A stretch of 64,000 nt of DNA from Clusia tigrina. Its lineage: Eukaryota; Arthropoda; Insecta; Diptera; Clusiidae. The notes beneath the pieces are model-generated. The model did not search any database and was not told where the DNA came from. It saw only the letters and a list, made by a program, of their open reading frames with translations. The translations under genes and the position numbers were made by a program. The stretch's first letter is position 1, and every line of letters begins with the position of its first letter. Below are positions 1 through 12,678 of the stretch, one piece after another. The stretch is taken from contig OV050031.1 in NCBI GenBank assembly GCA_920105625.2, positions 1,963,501-2,027,500 of the forward strand. Direction: 5' to 3'.

Positions 1-1784
1 TGGGGAATAAATAAACTCTGCCAAATGTGAAAGAGCACAGGACAGTGGATGCGCTTAAGTGGCGCGTGTATGTATGTGGCTAAGTGTGGTTGTGTCTCTG
101 TTGCCACGGTTAAGCGTTAATGAAAATATTGCGTTTCGATTTTTCGTCGATATTGTCCTTTTTTCTCAACTGTGCCACATTCACATGTGGAACGTACTCG
201 CACTCAGGGAACAATTGCATGCCACAGGAACCACTGGCTGGAAATTGCAATTGAGCCCGTGGTACCGTAGAGATATATTTGTACTGCGAGTACAATCGAA
301 GGACCCACACTCTCAAAGCTGCACACCCACAATTCGCGACGAGTATTCCGCTTACAATTGGTTTCACGTTCATTGTCAACTTTTTAATTAATTCTGGGTT
401 GAGGGAGTATTGGGAATTAAAAAACGACGAACATGAGCAGGAGTATTTAGACAGCCGTTACATTCTATATATATATATGCATACATATCTATATATAGTA
501 AACTCGTGACTGGCAGAAAAAAATTGGCAATTTGCACAATGATTGTCGCCTTTTTTGCCACGCAGTGATAACAACTGAAACGGATAGGAAATTAAATTTT
601 TCCAATCTAAAAATTTTCAATAGCACTTTCGCCTCCCTCACGGATGGCAGGTAACGGAGAGGAGGGACCTGTGTCAAAAGAGTGTTCAAAATGCTTCTGA
701 TGAATTTGTCTGATAAAACACACAAAGCACGAATCGACTGCACACAGAATTCCAGTGCTTAAAAGCGAACTTCTGCAAATTTAAAAGTGTTTCGTAGTAA
801 ACCCATGGAATTTTCAACCCGCAATCAATGCAACTGTTTGCAGAACATTTCTTGAAGAACAATTTATTATTGATCTATGTATATATGGAAACTATAGAGA
901 AAAGAGTGGTGACAGTGGAATGAATTACCAAACTACTTGAAAACTCTAGGAACACTTAAAGATATCACCACCCAGCTCTACCTCGGTTCATAGGCTTGCA
1001 TTTAGTATTGGGAGTTTTTCTTGTGTGCGACATCTTGAGACAGAACTGGCTGAAAATTCAGTTCCCACAAAGTTCTTTTGACTCTTATTTTAAATGCACT
1101 CTATAATAGGATCCGAGGCTCATTTTTTGCGGTTTCTTTAATAAGATGATATTTAAGATTAGCAGGTTATCAGCCTACCTTTCCGATTCTGGCGTCGATG
1201 TGCCGACTTTAGCCACCAGACTTGCTGCCAACCTTTGGCTTACTTTGCAACAGCATTTCCTCGGTTACCGATGGTAAGGTTATACCGCCGATAAACCAGA
1301 TTGCGGCCCTTTGCTCCCCCGCGGAGCCATAGGACCATATGTATATATATACGAGTATAATGGGATCGTTCCACACTGCAGCTAAGTTGACAAATAGTGA
1401 AAATTTACTTTAAAAATCAGAAGCTTGAGAAACAAAACTTATAGATTTCTTCACGAAATTTCTGATTCGATATCGGAAGTTGCTATTTGCAGCACTTTCA
1501 ACAGATTCCATGAAATTATTCTTTGCACCATTGTGGTAGAAATGGGCTTACTGAAGCGGCTGATGCCATAGTGAACCATAGTGCCCAAGAAGATCGAAAT
1601 TGGCTGACTCGGCGTCGTTTGAGGTTCTGTCTATCAACCACATGGATCAGGGACTTTAGCCTATACCCTTAGCCTATATCCGTATAAGTTAGGGAATGAA
1701 AGCAGTGAAACTAACCATTATACTCGTATATAGAAGAGTTGCATGTTGATACCTTACTTCATCGCAAAATCATTTTCAGCTATT
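1..1784. other. Non-coding, nothing identified
   Basis: Only short frames without family resemblance. A few GC-richer patches (1170-1330, 1540-1650) may be old repeats, but I cannot name them. Confidence 0.6.
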
Positions 1785-1799
1785 AATCTCACTTCTGGC

Positions 1800-2037
1800 G
1801 GCCGCAAGAAATAGACCACTAGGAAACTATTTCCTAACGAGTCTATCCGATCTCTCGGGTGTAAAACCGAAAGATCTTTTAAGATACCTAAACTCCACAA
1901 AGTGGATTTAGTGAACAATCCATCATTTTCTACGGCGTTAGGAGAGGTTGTGGTATCAAAACGTTGCTAAGGCGATAATTGTGCTCCATGTGAGGACTGA
2001 CTTGGATCAGCCACTAAAACCAACCAACCAACCAACC
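1800..2037 (+). mobile_element. 5'-truncated non-LTR retrotransposon with 15-bp target-site duplication
   Basis: The frame at the left end reads AARNRPLGNYFLTSLSDLSG, then VKPKDLLRYLNSTKWI and a stop (TAG, about 1909), the last residues of a non-LTR pol protein. A 3' UTR of about 110 bp ends in (CCAA)n at 2022-2037. A perfect 15-bp duplication (AATCTCACTTCTGGC) lies at 1785-1799 and 2038-2052. Confidence 0.88.
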
Positions 2038-2052
2038 AATCTCACTTCTGGC

Positions 2053-4440
2053 TTAACGTTTCTTGAGTAAGTAGGTTTTACAGTCAGTATACCAACATTA
2101 CGCAACATAGTGTTCCTCTATGGAATGCGTACTGGTGATCAGTTATCTTAAAGCCTTCAGTTCTGCCTCTGTATATATTTATATAGCGGGCCCATTGCTG
2201 CAAGCAGACGTCTGCTCCGACTACACCTCACCTGGTGTTCAGACGCTGTTGTTTTTGCCCATAAGTGATTTGTTTGAATATCTGTTTAAAACCCTTCCTA
2301 AATCGTTATCAGGCCTTTGAGGCTTAGTGTAACTGTTAGATGAGGGAGGTGGTTTTAGTGAGTAAAAATGTTACACTCTTGGGTGCTGCGTACCCCTTCG
2401 CAGTCTTCCTCTCCCTACGGAAAAAAAGAAGTTAGTTGGTGGCTTTCACCCGCTGGCTTAACGGGTATGTTAATATACAAAACTAATCCATTTATAGTAA
2501 GATCAATCCAGAATCGATGGAACCTCCTGGACTGACATTACAGTCAACTGGAACTGTTAACGGACCATGATCTATGTTTATTTGTTCCAAAATATTTATC
2601 CGAATGATATATGATTTTTACAGCATTTGCAACCAATCACAACCATCTATTTACGGGTACTGAAATTTCGTTTCAGAGATAAAGTACTTTTAGGAAAAGG
2701 ATCTGCGTGTTGGCTTTTAAACGCGTGAGATTTCACAGTTCTTCAATTCAGGCTTCGTGAAGTTAAACATTTTTGCTAATAAATCATCAACAATTGTCGC
2801 TTTGTTTGGCAATTTTATTGTAGTTATTCATGGCACCAGAAAATTGCCCGGAAAACTGGTCGAAAATATGAGAATCATCAGGAACATTCGAGATGGACTG
2901 TGAGTGAAATCGTCTTCACACACAAATACCATGATTTCACTTCCTTAAGAGGAAATTTTCCTATCAATATTTTCCTATAAATACACCACAGCAATATAAT
3001 TTATTAAAGACCAGAGACAAGAAGGAGGTGTTGGCAGTTCCAATATTCCGGGAATTAGATGTGATACACCTTTATCAACATTCTCAAGTGACAAAATGAG
3101 ATACCCGCAGGCCATTAAATAAGATTGCACAGATATTATAAATACAACAATACAACAGCAACACAGCAATATCACAGCAAACAAATTTTGTTAAAGGACT
3201 ACCAGAAGAGATTGGCAGCCTCAATGAGAGAGTTCGCTGGTCTACGATAATAAACGAAAACAATCTTGCAAGGGAATAGAGGAGCCAACTTTTTAGAGTT
3301 TTATTGAGGCAACAGAAAGCATTGGGTCTCATTTACGAGGCAGCAGAAAGCATTGGGTTTCATTTAAATGCTCCATTCAAACTGTCATATACCCTAACCT
3401 ACTACAGAAAAGCCTATTTCGATTATTCCATTCAAAGATGCTGCTCATGCTTACAGTAGATTTTTATGATTATTTAGAGATCTAAATATTTACCACTACT
3501 AATTTATCGAATTTTTAACCAGTTCCAAAACTTTTTAAGCGAAAGAAACATGAACTATCAAATGTTCCTTAGAAAAATCATCAGTCTGCCACTCAATTCT
3601 TGAAACCCAGTCATTGCACAAACTTGTCAAACCCTTCAGTTGCCATTATATTTGCTACAAATGTGAGAGGCATGAGAAAAGGATATCCCCATACACGATT
3701 TATTGAAAAACTGATTCTGTTACGTTGAAAATGGTGGCAATTTGGACGTCAAATTTGTCACACACAATCATAAGAGTCATAAATAATTAATGATATACAA
3801 TTAGCAGCACTCAAACTATGCGAAATACATTAAACCAGCAACCACTCCAGCGCAGTGCCCGGGATACAACCATTCGAAACCACTTCAAAAAGAATAAATG
3901 CATAATGATATTCAATATGGCTTTAAAGAGTAAAATTTGCAAAAATGGCAGTTCAAATCGACACACTAAAAATGATGTCCTCAAAAGTCAACAGAAGTGC
4001 GCTCTCGATAAGCACTCAAACTCTTGAAACTCTCTACTGGCGGCTTCAAGCACTCGCAACAAGAGCGTGGATGATGAAAGTGCGGTATCTGTGCGTGTGG
4101 CTGCGCGATACATGGTCATTGCAGAAGGGTTGCTGTCAGCCCAACGACCAACTCCCAACGCATTTGAGCTGCCCTCCTGCATAGGCAACAATTAGAATAC
4201 ATGTCGCACATAAAAAATTGTCACAGCCGCAAATTTAATTACACGCGATCTGATGCCTTGCAAATGAAGACGTTTCCATCATTCCAATTCGTTGCGACAA
4301 TGCGAGTACAAGCCCCCTGCGCTTCCTCCGCCATTTGGCCAGGACAAGCTTCAACACCCTTTGCTGATGCGACTTTCGTATGGGTGCGACATGCCCGCCG
4401 CGGTTGAGATGAAAATTGGAATATCACACACACAACGCTT
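2053..4440. other. Non-coding between repeats
   Basis: No gene is seen. 2330-2480 (TTTTAGTGAGTAAAAATGTT, then GCGTACCCCTTCGCAGTC) has the look of a retrotransposon 3' UTR but lacks boundaries. 3305-3367 is a small direct repeat. Confidence 0.55.
3305..3367 (+). repeat. 31-bp direct repeat, two copies
   Basis: GAGGCAACAGAAAGCATTGG and GAGGCAGCAGAAAGCATTGG, each followed by GTYTCATTTA. Confidence 0.85.
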
Positions 4441-4456
4441 GGTAGAAGAACACTAT

Positions 4457-4488
4457 TGTTGTTATTGTTGTTGTTGTTGTTGTTGTTA
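4457..4488 (+). repeat. (GTT)n microsatellite
   Basis: About ten trinucleotide units with one ATT interruption. Confidence 0.97.
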
Positions 4489-4754
4489 CTGAATTGTTCT
4501 ATATAATTTATGCCATGTGGAAAATGTGCAAATTTGTTGCTATTATTGGGCTTCTGTGCTAAAAATATGGCGAGCTTTGTGGTGTCTCGGAAAGGGATCC
4601 AAGTTATGATTCAAAATCATATCGGGAGTAGTGGCAAAAGCACCTTTGCCTCAATTTTCAATGTTGTGGCAGTTAATGGAGGATGTTTTGCAAAAACTCG
4701 CGGAGGCATTGCTGAAGAAAATGATCCCTCCTATGTCTGGAATTAGATAGGACA

Positions 4755-4905
4755 GTCGGCCAACGTGGTTCAGTGATACGCATGCTAGTCTCGCAGTCGT
4801 GAGGTTGCTAGTTTCAATCCAACCTAGGGCCATTGTCTCGAAAGGTTTCTTTCTAAAGTCCTTTTCTCTTCGAGTCGTTGGGCTTAGTTGCTCGCACTCA
4901 TTCTC
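4755..4905 (+). mobile_element. tRNA-derived SINE-like element, copy 1
   Basis: There is an A-box-like TGGTTCAGTGA (4766-4776), a B-box-like AGTTTCAATCC (4810-4820), then a body with ATTGTCTCGAAAGGTTTCTT, a TTTTCTCTTCGAGTCG block and CTTAG. The body aligns with the copy at 46.2 kb. It is not a functional tRNA: arm pairing is poor and no tail is clear. Confidence 0.6.
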
Positions 4906-7030
4906 CTAAACTCTCACACAAATAGTTGGTTATAGTATCGGGGTAATATATAAATTAAAATAGTCAGAACAAGGTTGAAGTCCAGGTGGTGTAATCAAAG
5001 TGTGCCTAATTTTCGAAAATTCTTATTTTTATCATGTTCCTCTTTGAGGTATTTTAAGTGTATCCTTAGCAATCAACCTTTTTCTTAACTTCTGGTTTTA
5101 ACTGCCATCTAAAGGCGGTCCTGCCATCAATATTGTATGTGGGAAAAAATCTATTTCTAAGTTTGGGAGAGAGAGACATAGAAAAGTATTTCCAATACAC
5201 CAGAGCCGACTGTGAAGACGGCAGTCACGCCACGACGATAGAGTACCATGGAATCTTATTTTGAAACAGTCCACAAACTCGAGACTCAGAAAATTCTGCA
5301 CCTGGTTTCAAAATTCTATCATGAGACAAACATATTGAGGTCACACTGAGAACAATTGGAATATGATCATGAAGGATGTGGTATGTTTTGACAACCAAAA
5401 TCAACTCTAGTCAGTTAATTGTAAGCCAGGACAACTAATTTCCCATGATCAGAACATGATTAAACAACAATTTACTCATTAAAATATTGTTCGTTTTTAT
5501 CACATTGTATTTAATGTATTTTGAAACAATATTTACTGATATATCATCAGATCATTTGAGGACCACTCCACAGTTTATAGACCCGGTTTCATAACTGGAG
5601 CTCACACTGATTGGTCCGGTTCTGGCATTAGTTTAACGCAAAATGGAATGGAATTATTATGCTCAATTAAATAATATACCCACTTCAATCATCGCAGCCA
5701 GAGTATCAACCACATGGTGACAAAGAACCCAACTGCAAGCATTTCAATTTACAATAAACAACGGCAAAAGAAGTCAGCGAAACATTGAAAATCAAATGCC
5801 ATGCCAAAGTGGATTTCCACCCTTTTTATTAGCGACGCTATGGCGCACTCGTATTCCGCAGCCGGTAATCCCACAATGAGTTGCTGAGCTGCTGAGCTGC
5901 ATGAGCTTCTGAGCTGGCATAATAGTTGAGCAAATTTGTGCGCTTTGTTGGTGCGGTTGAATCGCTTGGATTTTGCGGCATTTGCGGTGTTGTTCATGTG
6001 CGGTTACGCAGATTGACTTACGCTACGTTTAACATTTGCGGTTTCGCACTTTTGCAACATTTCCAGCCAGAGTCATCGCCAGGCACTCGAAGGTGTAAGC
6101 TGGAAGATGTGGCGGGGGTGTGCGCTGCCGGTCCCCATTGCCTGGGCTTGCGTTGTACGCAGCAGGGTGGAAAGTTGAAGTGTATGCGGTCAGTCAGAAG
6201 CAAACGCGTCGAGGGTATATGAAAGTGGGCGTTTAGTAGAAAGTGAGTGAGTTCGTCGTTGTGTTGTGCTGTGCTGTTTTGTGTTGTGTTGTGTTGTGTT
6301 GTGGGGTGATGGGGAGTGGTGTTGTGGGCTAAATGAAAGTCCTGTTTGTTGATTCCTGTGGCTAAATTAGAAAATGAGACTTTTGTTATTATGCGAATTA
6401 TGAGGTGGATAAAAGGTATTAAAAATTTTTGTCGGTAGATTAAAAGGGGAGTGGAGTGCATGTGCAGTTGTGGCTATTATACTGGTAGCTGTTGTTGTTG
6501 TTGTTGTTGTTGTTGCTGTTGCTGCTGTTCTTATTACAGACGGTTTTAAGCTAATTGAAAAAATATTTCCACGGCGAACAGGTGCAATTCTAGAAATTCA
6601 ATTTTAATTTTAGATTTCAGTTTTGCTCGGGCATTTTTTCATCTACCACTTTCGTTTGTTATCGGCTTTTCACACATGAAAACCTTTCCCAATTCAAACT
6701 GCGTACAAAATTGACATTTTCCACATCAAAATTGACAGCTAAATTTGATATGTAATGATGATAACTTGGCTGCGACACTTGTCAGTCTCCTTATCGGCAG
6801 CACCGAATGAATGATATGAATTTAAATTTTACAGGAAGTGGTTTCGTGTTACACCGAATATTATCAGCATGGAATATGAAACAAATACACATAAAATTGC
6901 ACAACCAATCGAAATATGCAAATACAGAAGCAAGGATTAAAATATGATGGAAAGTCGACGGCTTTATCGATGTGGGAGCTCTGCTGGGAGCTTCAAAAAA
7001 CTCATCATTTCGAGTCAGTTAAATAACCAA
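4906..7030. other. Non-coding
   Basis: No gene is supported. 5860-6300 is GC-richer with GCTGAGCTGCATGAG-type and TGTGT-type low complexity; its open frames on both strands reflect composition. Confidence 0.6.
6490..6528 (+). repeat. (GTT)n/(GCT)n microsatellite
   Basis: About 13 trinucleotide units. A pentamer run of TGTGT/TTGTG type lies nearby at 6255-6302. Confidence 0.97.
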
Positions 7031-7525
7031 TTCCTGTGTGAAGAACGTGATGCTGCGGTATTGTTCCGGGGAAGCATTAAAATGCAGCCTGAGAGTATAA
7101 AACTAGTCAGTCTTGCAATACCTGATCCATCATGCAATACCTGATCCATTCTGCAATACCTGATCCATTATGTTATGAATGGAAGGACTGAAGCAATTCC
7201 TGTATGAAGAACGTGATGCTGCGATATTGTTCCGGGCAAGCATTAAAGTGCAACCTGAGAGTATAAAACTAGTCAGTATTGCAATACCTGATCCATCATA
7301 CAATACCCGATCCATTCTGCAATACCTGATCCATTATGTTATGAATGGAAGGACTGAAGCAATTCCTGTGTGAAGCACGTGATGCTGCGGTATTGTTCCG
7401 GGGAAGCATTAAAATGCAGCCTGAGAGTATAAAACTAGTCAGTCTTGCAATACCTGATCCATCATGCAATACCTGATCCATTCTGCAATACCTGATCCAT
7501 TATGTTATTAATGGAAGGACTGAAA
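7031..7525 (+). repeat. 166-bp tandem repeat, three copies
   Basis: Units begin TTCCTGTGTGAAGAACGTGA at 7031, 7197 and 7363. Each contains its own three-fold submotif, GCAATACCTGATCCAT. The copies are over 95% identical by eye. Open frames across it are short and have no family resemblance. Confidence 0.95.
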
Positions 7526-7753
7526 TCCTACAATTTCCTTATTTTTCGTGGAGCTTCTTCTACCTTGAACTTTAGGGAAAGAAACCAGAAAATCTGATTG
7601 TCCTTTCATATCGTAGAAGTTCTACTTTAGACCATCTCCATGTGCAAAATGTTGGTGGTATAATTCCAAACTTTCGATTATACCACGATTACCAAACTTT
7701 TCGTAAGTGGAGGTCCTTAAAAAAATTGTTCAACGATATTTTTTAAACCGATT
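7526..7753. other. Non-coding between repeats
   Basis: Nothing recognised between the 166-bp array and the truncated LINE. Confidence 0.55.
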
Positions 7754-7765
7754 TACATAAATCAC

Positions 7766-8042
7766 AAGAGGAACTGGAAACGATCCAGCATCTCTTCTGT
7801 ACATGTCCAGCTTTTGCTAGAAATAGGGAGCGCTTACTAGGATCCCACTTCTTAACAAGTATAGATGCTCAGTCAGGTATTAACAACCTTCTTCGCTTTG
7901 TAAAAGGCTCAGGGTGGTTCAGTCTGGCGGGCTTCCCCCATAGCCACGCCTCGCATCCGCGGCTCACCACGTAGCCAACTGGTGGTCTAAGTGGCATCAC
8001 TGGTTTATTGGTGATGCGGCTGCCCTACCTACCTACCTACCC
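7766..8042 (+). mobile_element. 5'-truncated non-LTR retrotransposon with 12-bp target-site duplication
   Basis: The frame from 7769 reads EELETIQHLFCTCPAFARN and so on to LLRFVKGSGWF and a stop (TAG, about 7972). This is the C-terminal Cys motif and end block of a jockey/R1-like pol protein. A short 3' UTR ends in (CCTA)n at about 8023-8042. The insert is bounded by a perfect 12-bp duplication, TACATAAATCAC, at 7754-7765 and 8043-8054. The open frame and exact duplication mean a recent insertion. Confidence 0.9.
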
Positions 8043-8054
8043 TACATAAATCAC

Positions 8055-9819
8055 TGAACAAAAAATGTGACGGGTAACTCCAAAGTCGTGAAGACTATGC
8101 ACGTTTATGCATAACTCAACATTATTAACTGCCACGCCCCTTACAAAGTGTAACGTTTAGTTTCAAATTATATGTGGCCAATATCGTAATCGTTTGACTC
8201 GCACTGCCACTTGGTTTCTATTAGGGTGCTTCTCACAGTCGGACGAAACCGCCTCCAGGCTACTTTTTTGGTTTCTTTTTTTTGTTGCAGTCAAATTTTT
8301 CCCTCCATTAGTTTACCATCGCACCCCATTGCCAGCATTTAATGTGTTAAGTTCGTTTTGTGGACGGATGATTGGTCACTTCAGAAGAAACTGTGGCAAC
8401 GTAGGTATTGGAGATACAGTGGGTCCTTGGCTAGCAATTCAAAGGACATTTATTTGGAAATTTGTACAGTTTGCATCTTTTTATCGTCTGAGGGCGTGAT
8501 TTGCTTTGGTACTACTAACACCGATTTTGGGTTAATATTCAGTTTATAGCACTCTTTCAGAGTTCCCCACTCTCCTTTTCGCTGGCACCGTTCATTAATA
8601 ATCAAGAAAATTTTCAATTCGCTTAAAATTGGTCTACTTCAAATAAAGAAATTTCAAAGGCAAATAAAGTGAGCCACAAGCACAACAAAAATCGCAAACA
8701 AAGCGAAGCATCCTGCTGTGCGTCTTTTGCACATGTTTTTACGGGATTACACATGTTCATCTCCCCAGCCTCTGGTTGCCAGCTACAAGGATGTGCCACA
8801 TACCTCACAGAATCCAATGAATACGTAATACACGTATCTACGCACAAGCAAATGCTAATCCACCAGCATCAGCACAAACTCCCGCTGGGAATGATCAATC
8901 AAGTCAAATCAAATTTCATTTATATCAAAATCCTTTGCCACAGCCCAGGCAAGTGAGTCAAGAGTCAACCACGGGTGTGTGTTTGTGCAGTCGCGCAAAA
9001 GAGAGCAGGAGGAAAGCAGCTCGTTGAAGGCACATTATAATAATAATGATAATTCCAATCTACCAATTGCAATTATTAAATTGATCCGTTAGGCGTAACC
9101 TCGACTGCAAATCCCCCTCCCCCACTGCGCATGCTGCAGCGTTAATTAATGCACAGCAATCAGCAGAGCTGGACTCTATTTGCTCGTATGTCGGAAAACA
9201 AATCATTTGAGCATGAAAGGGAATCGGACTTCTTTGCTTTTGTGATTACTTCGCTTTTAGCCTCCTCGTCCAACCACAGCAGACATTTTGATATCCGGTA
9301 ATGAAAAACGGAAATGCTACTTGATTCATTTGTTTGCGTCTGTTCCTGCTGTTGAAACTGCTTCCAGTCACCGCTGCTTCCCATTTGCGACCAGTGCGTG
9401 CATAATTTGTTCTTGCCATGTTTGTTGTTTTACTTATGAGCGATTAATTAGCGCAATTAATCCGCAGTAAAATTTCAAACAAGAAATCGAGGGATAAACT
9501 TACGGTTTATGAAGTTGTTGTCTGCACTGCGATTGCTCTGTGGCAGTTGCGTGTTAATAAAGGCGAAGAGATTCAGTTGAATCCAACAAATGGCCTGCAG
9601 ATTGATTAAAAAGTAGTAGTAAAAAGATAAAGCACTGAAGAGCTTCAGCAGGAGATTCAATAAAGGATAATTACACAGTTCGTCATAAAAGAATGATGCG
9701 AAAATAGACGCAAAATCATAAATAGCAACAGTTCCTTGACGGTTATTGCCATCATCAACTGTTGAGTCATTTGAACTGCAGTTCATTGACACAGACTTGG
9801 AAATTATCTTTTGAAAATA
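8055..9819. other. Non-coding
   Basis: No gene is supported. 8600-9480 is unique-looking sequence of balanced composition and may hold regulatory DNA; this is a guess. Confidence 0.55.
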
Positions 9820-10172
9820 GGTATAAGTATTAATCTGTACCAGAGGCGCCCAAATTACTCCACTGTAATCCTGTTGCGTGGGAAGGGGGAATCCTTTGTG
9901 ATCATCGAACCAAAACTATCAACACTGAAACCCCCAGAAAGCAGATATTCACTCAACCAGAGTTCTTGTTGTTTATATATCTTTTGTTTATATATCTTTT
10001 TAAAATGGGATAAGGTATTAATCTGCACCAGAGGTGCCCAAAGTAGTCCACTGTAATCGCGTTGTGTTGAAGGGGGAATCCTTTGTGATCATCGAAGCAA
10101 AACTATCAATGCAGAAAGGCCCCCAGAAAGCAGATATTCACTCAACCAGAGTTCTTGTTGTTTATATTAGTT
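9820..10172 (+). repeat. 188-bp tandem duplication
   Basis: TATTAATCTGTACCAGAGGC with GGGGGAATCCTTTGTGATCA and AAAGCAGATATTCACTCAAC repeats 188 bp later (9829 and 10017 starts), with some divergence. Confidence 0.9.
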
Positions 10173-11539
10173 ATTCAGTCAATCTCAGTTTGGAATTCAC
10201 TTCCTGCTCTTTCCTTCTTCCAACTCCTTCCTTCTTCCTACTCTCTCAGCTTCTTAGCTAACGACATTAGACGTCGAGTTGGTTCTACAATTGTATCTTT
10301 ATTATTACAAAGCCTAAAACAAAGTTCTTCTGTGTACACAACAACAACTTAAAACAATCAAAGGCTAGAGTAACACTCCCCATTTCAACAATAGCCGCAA
10401 CACAGACTTCTCTTTAAATAGGAAATTCGATTAACCACACCCACAAATTATCAGTGCCGGAGTATAACTGCTTTCTGCTGACAAGAATTATTCACGCCAC
10501 ATAATTAGAACAATAAGCGCACCAAACACCAAAAGGTTGTAATTCAAGTACTGCACCTACCACCCCCGCCGCCGCCGCCCACGCCCCACTGAAGTGTCGC
10601 ATTTGCGCGAGAAGCGAAACGAACGAAAGTTTTAATTACACTCAATTACCGGATACCACAAGGCGATCCATTTACACATCCAGCGATGGATGCGGCTTCG
10701 ATTCGCCGCATTCGGGCAACAGGTAAAAGGCGCCAGGATAACCAAAGAGCCACAGAGCGTACGCTGCTTATTAACGTCGATTTGCGCCAAACAAATTTTT
10801 AACAAATTTTATGCAAATTGAAAACGGAAACACTTTCAAAGCGAGCGAAACGGCTGCGGCAACCGTAAACCAGAGAGATGCGAGTCAGTTCCCCAGGGAA
10901 GAAGTGCGAAAGCGTCGCAACGAGTATGACACAAATGATATGCTGTAATAATTATCAAACCCCTTCCTGGCCGGCCCTGTCGCTGTCGCCAGGTTGAATT
11001 GCTCTCGTGCAGCAGATTGCGTCGCAGTTTCGTGCTTTAGTTAAATTATTATAGTAAATTAATTTTTGTTCATTAGGTTTTACAATGTCACGGTTTCTGT
11101 GATGTCAGCGCACTGAAATGGCTGCGGACGAGCTGGAGACAGAGTCAGAGACAGAAGCAGAGACAGAAGCAGAGTCTGAGCAAATGTGGGAGGATGCCTC
11201 TACAAGTGCGGGGATGACATCTACAAATGATAGCGCATGGCATAAAGCACACCGGTGCGCGGAGTCATTGTTCCAATAGTGAGTAATGTGGCTGGGGACA
11301 GTGGTGGCACTTTTATTTTCTAGAAGCAAAGAATGCAAATCATGAAGGTGCTGTAGTTCTGAAACGTACGTAAGTTATTGTAATTCTGAAAGATACTGTA
11401 ATTCTGAAATCCAAGTAGCGATTTTGAACACTTGTGAGTATCTTCATGTGTCCAAGCGAGTACCTTCATGTGTCCAGCATTCCGAATGAATCAAGATTCA
11501 TCTGATTGTGCGTCTGCTGGGGTGCCTAGAGACCACACT
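10173..11539. other. Non-coding, GC-richer unique block
   Basis: 10560-11060 contains CCGCCGCCGCC and many GCGAAACGAACG-like words in non-repetitive sequence. There is no open frame with family character. 11138-11185 repeats GAGACAGAAGCA. Confidence 0.55.
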
Positions 11540-11725
11540 GTGTAATCCATTGAAACATAACTTTGAAGGTAGAGTTTAAACCAAATAAACGGAACATTGA
11601 AACATGACTTTGAAGGTAAAGTAAAGTAAACATAACATTGAAACATAAGTTTGAAGATAAAGTTTAAACTAAGTAAACAGAACATTCAAACATGATTTGG
11701 AGTTAAACTTTAAACCAAGTAGTTT
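11540..11725 (+). repeat. Imperfect 42-47-bp tandem repeat, four copies
   Basis: Units start CATTGAAACATGACTTTGAA or a variant at about 11548, 11594, 11636 and 11683, followed by GGTAAAGTTTAAACC-like sequence. Confidence 0.8.
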
Positions 11726-12600
11726 GAATTGAAGGATATTACATTTAGATATATCGTATAATCCTTCATTGTATGGATGCAGCGGTTCAAGCGAGTAGGA
11801 TGTCTTTCTTGTAAGAGTTTTTCAACTTTCTCTTTCTCTTCTAAATAAAGCACATACTCGTACAAAGGAGCATTATACTTTATTTCAGAGTTTATTTTAT
11901 GGGACTCAGAACCAAGACTTAAGTTAAACGCGACTACATCGTAAAGGACACATTCTGAAGTACCAATTTTCCTATACATTTGCGTATAAACGAGACGGTA
12001 AATCGGTGCTCGTGTACAATGTATTAACATAAGTCAAATAGTTCAGATATATCAACAAGTAAAACCGAGGTGGCAAATGGCGTAATTATCTTCAAGTTTC
12101 ATTCCTAGAAATAACGTTCTAATCGAATTATTCTTTCACATAACACCCTCGACATATATATGACATATAATACAATTCTGTTGAAACCAAAGATCCTCTT
12201 CAATCTCTCTGGGCTTTGACAAAATTGAGTAACTCTTCATTGTTCTATATCAGATACCATACGACAGTAACGGGCCATCCGGGCTAGTTTCTAAAAAACT
12301 AATACCCGATGATGTCTCTAATCCTCACACCAAACAATGCATTGTCAGGATATAATGGCAACTCTTAAATTCCCTCAAGATTCTTCTCACTCGAAAGACG
12401 GTAACTCTTTGCATAGCCATTAACCCAGCTCCGTCGCCCAATGTGTAAACGATATACTAAAGTTAATCTTGACAGAGTACACTGATCCCAAAAGTCACCT
12501 TCCAAATGTCACCTTTGGACCGAAGAATGACTCACATTGGACAACTTTGCCATAGAAAAAAAAGGGGTACAGTCTGCAAAAAGCATTTCGGTATTTATGG
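11726..12600. other. Non-coding
   Basis: Nothing recognised apart from AT-rich unique sequence. Confidence 0.55.
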
Positions 12601-12612
12601 ATAAGAATGATA

Positions 12613-12678
12613 GGTTAGGTTAGGTAGGAGTGGCCGCCCAGTTTGCCAAAAGCACACTTGAGCTCACATAATGGCCCA
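12613..12678 (-). mobile_element. 66-bp 3'-end retrotransposon scrap with perfect 12-bp target-site duplication
   Basis: A 66-bp insert begins with a (TTAGG/TAGG) tail on the plus strand, so the element reads on the minus strand. It continues through GGCCGCCCAGTTTGCCAAAA and ends at GGCCCA. Both sides carry ATAAGAATGATA (12601-12612 and 12679-12690). Related sequence occurs at 38254-38344 and about 46312-46370. Confidence 0.85.

Noticed and set aside
6018..6461. Minus-strand open frame of 147 codons with a His/Thr/Asn-rich part
   Set aside because: Created by the TGTGT-type low-complexity tract; no conserved features.
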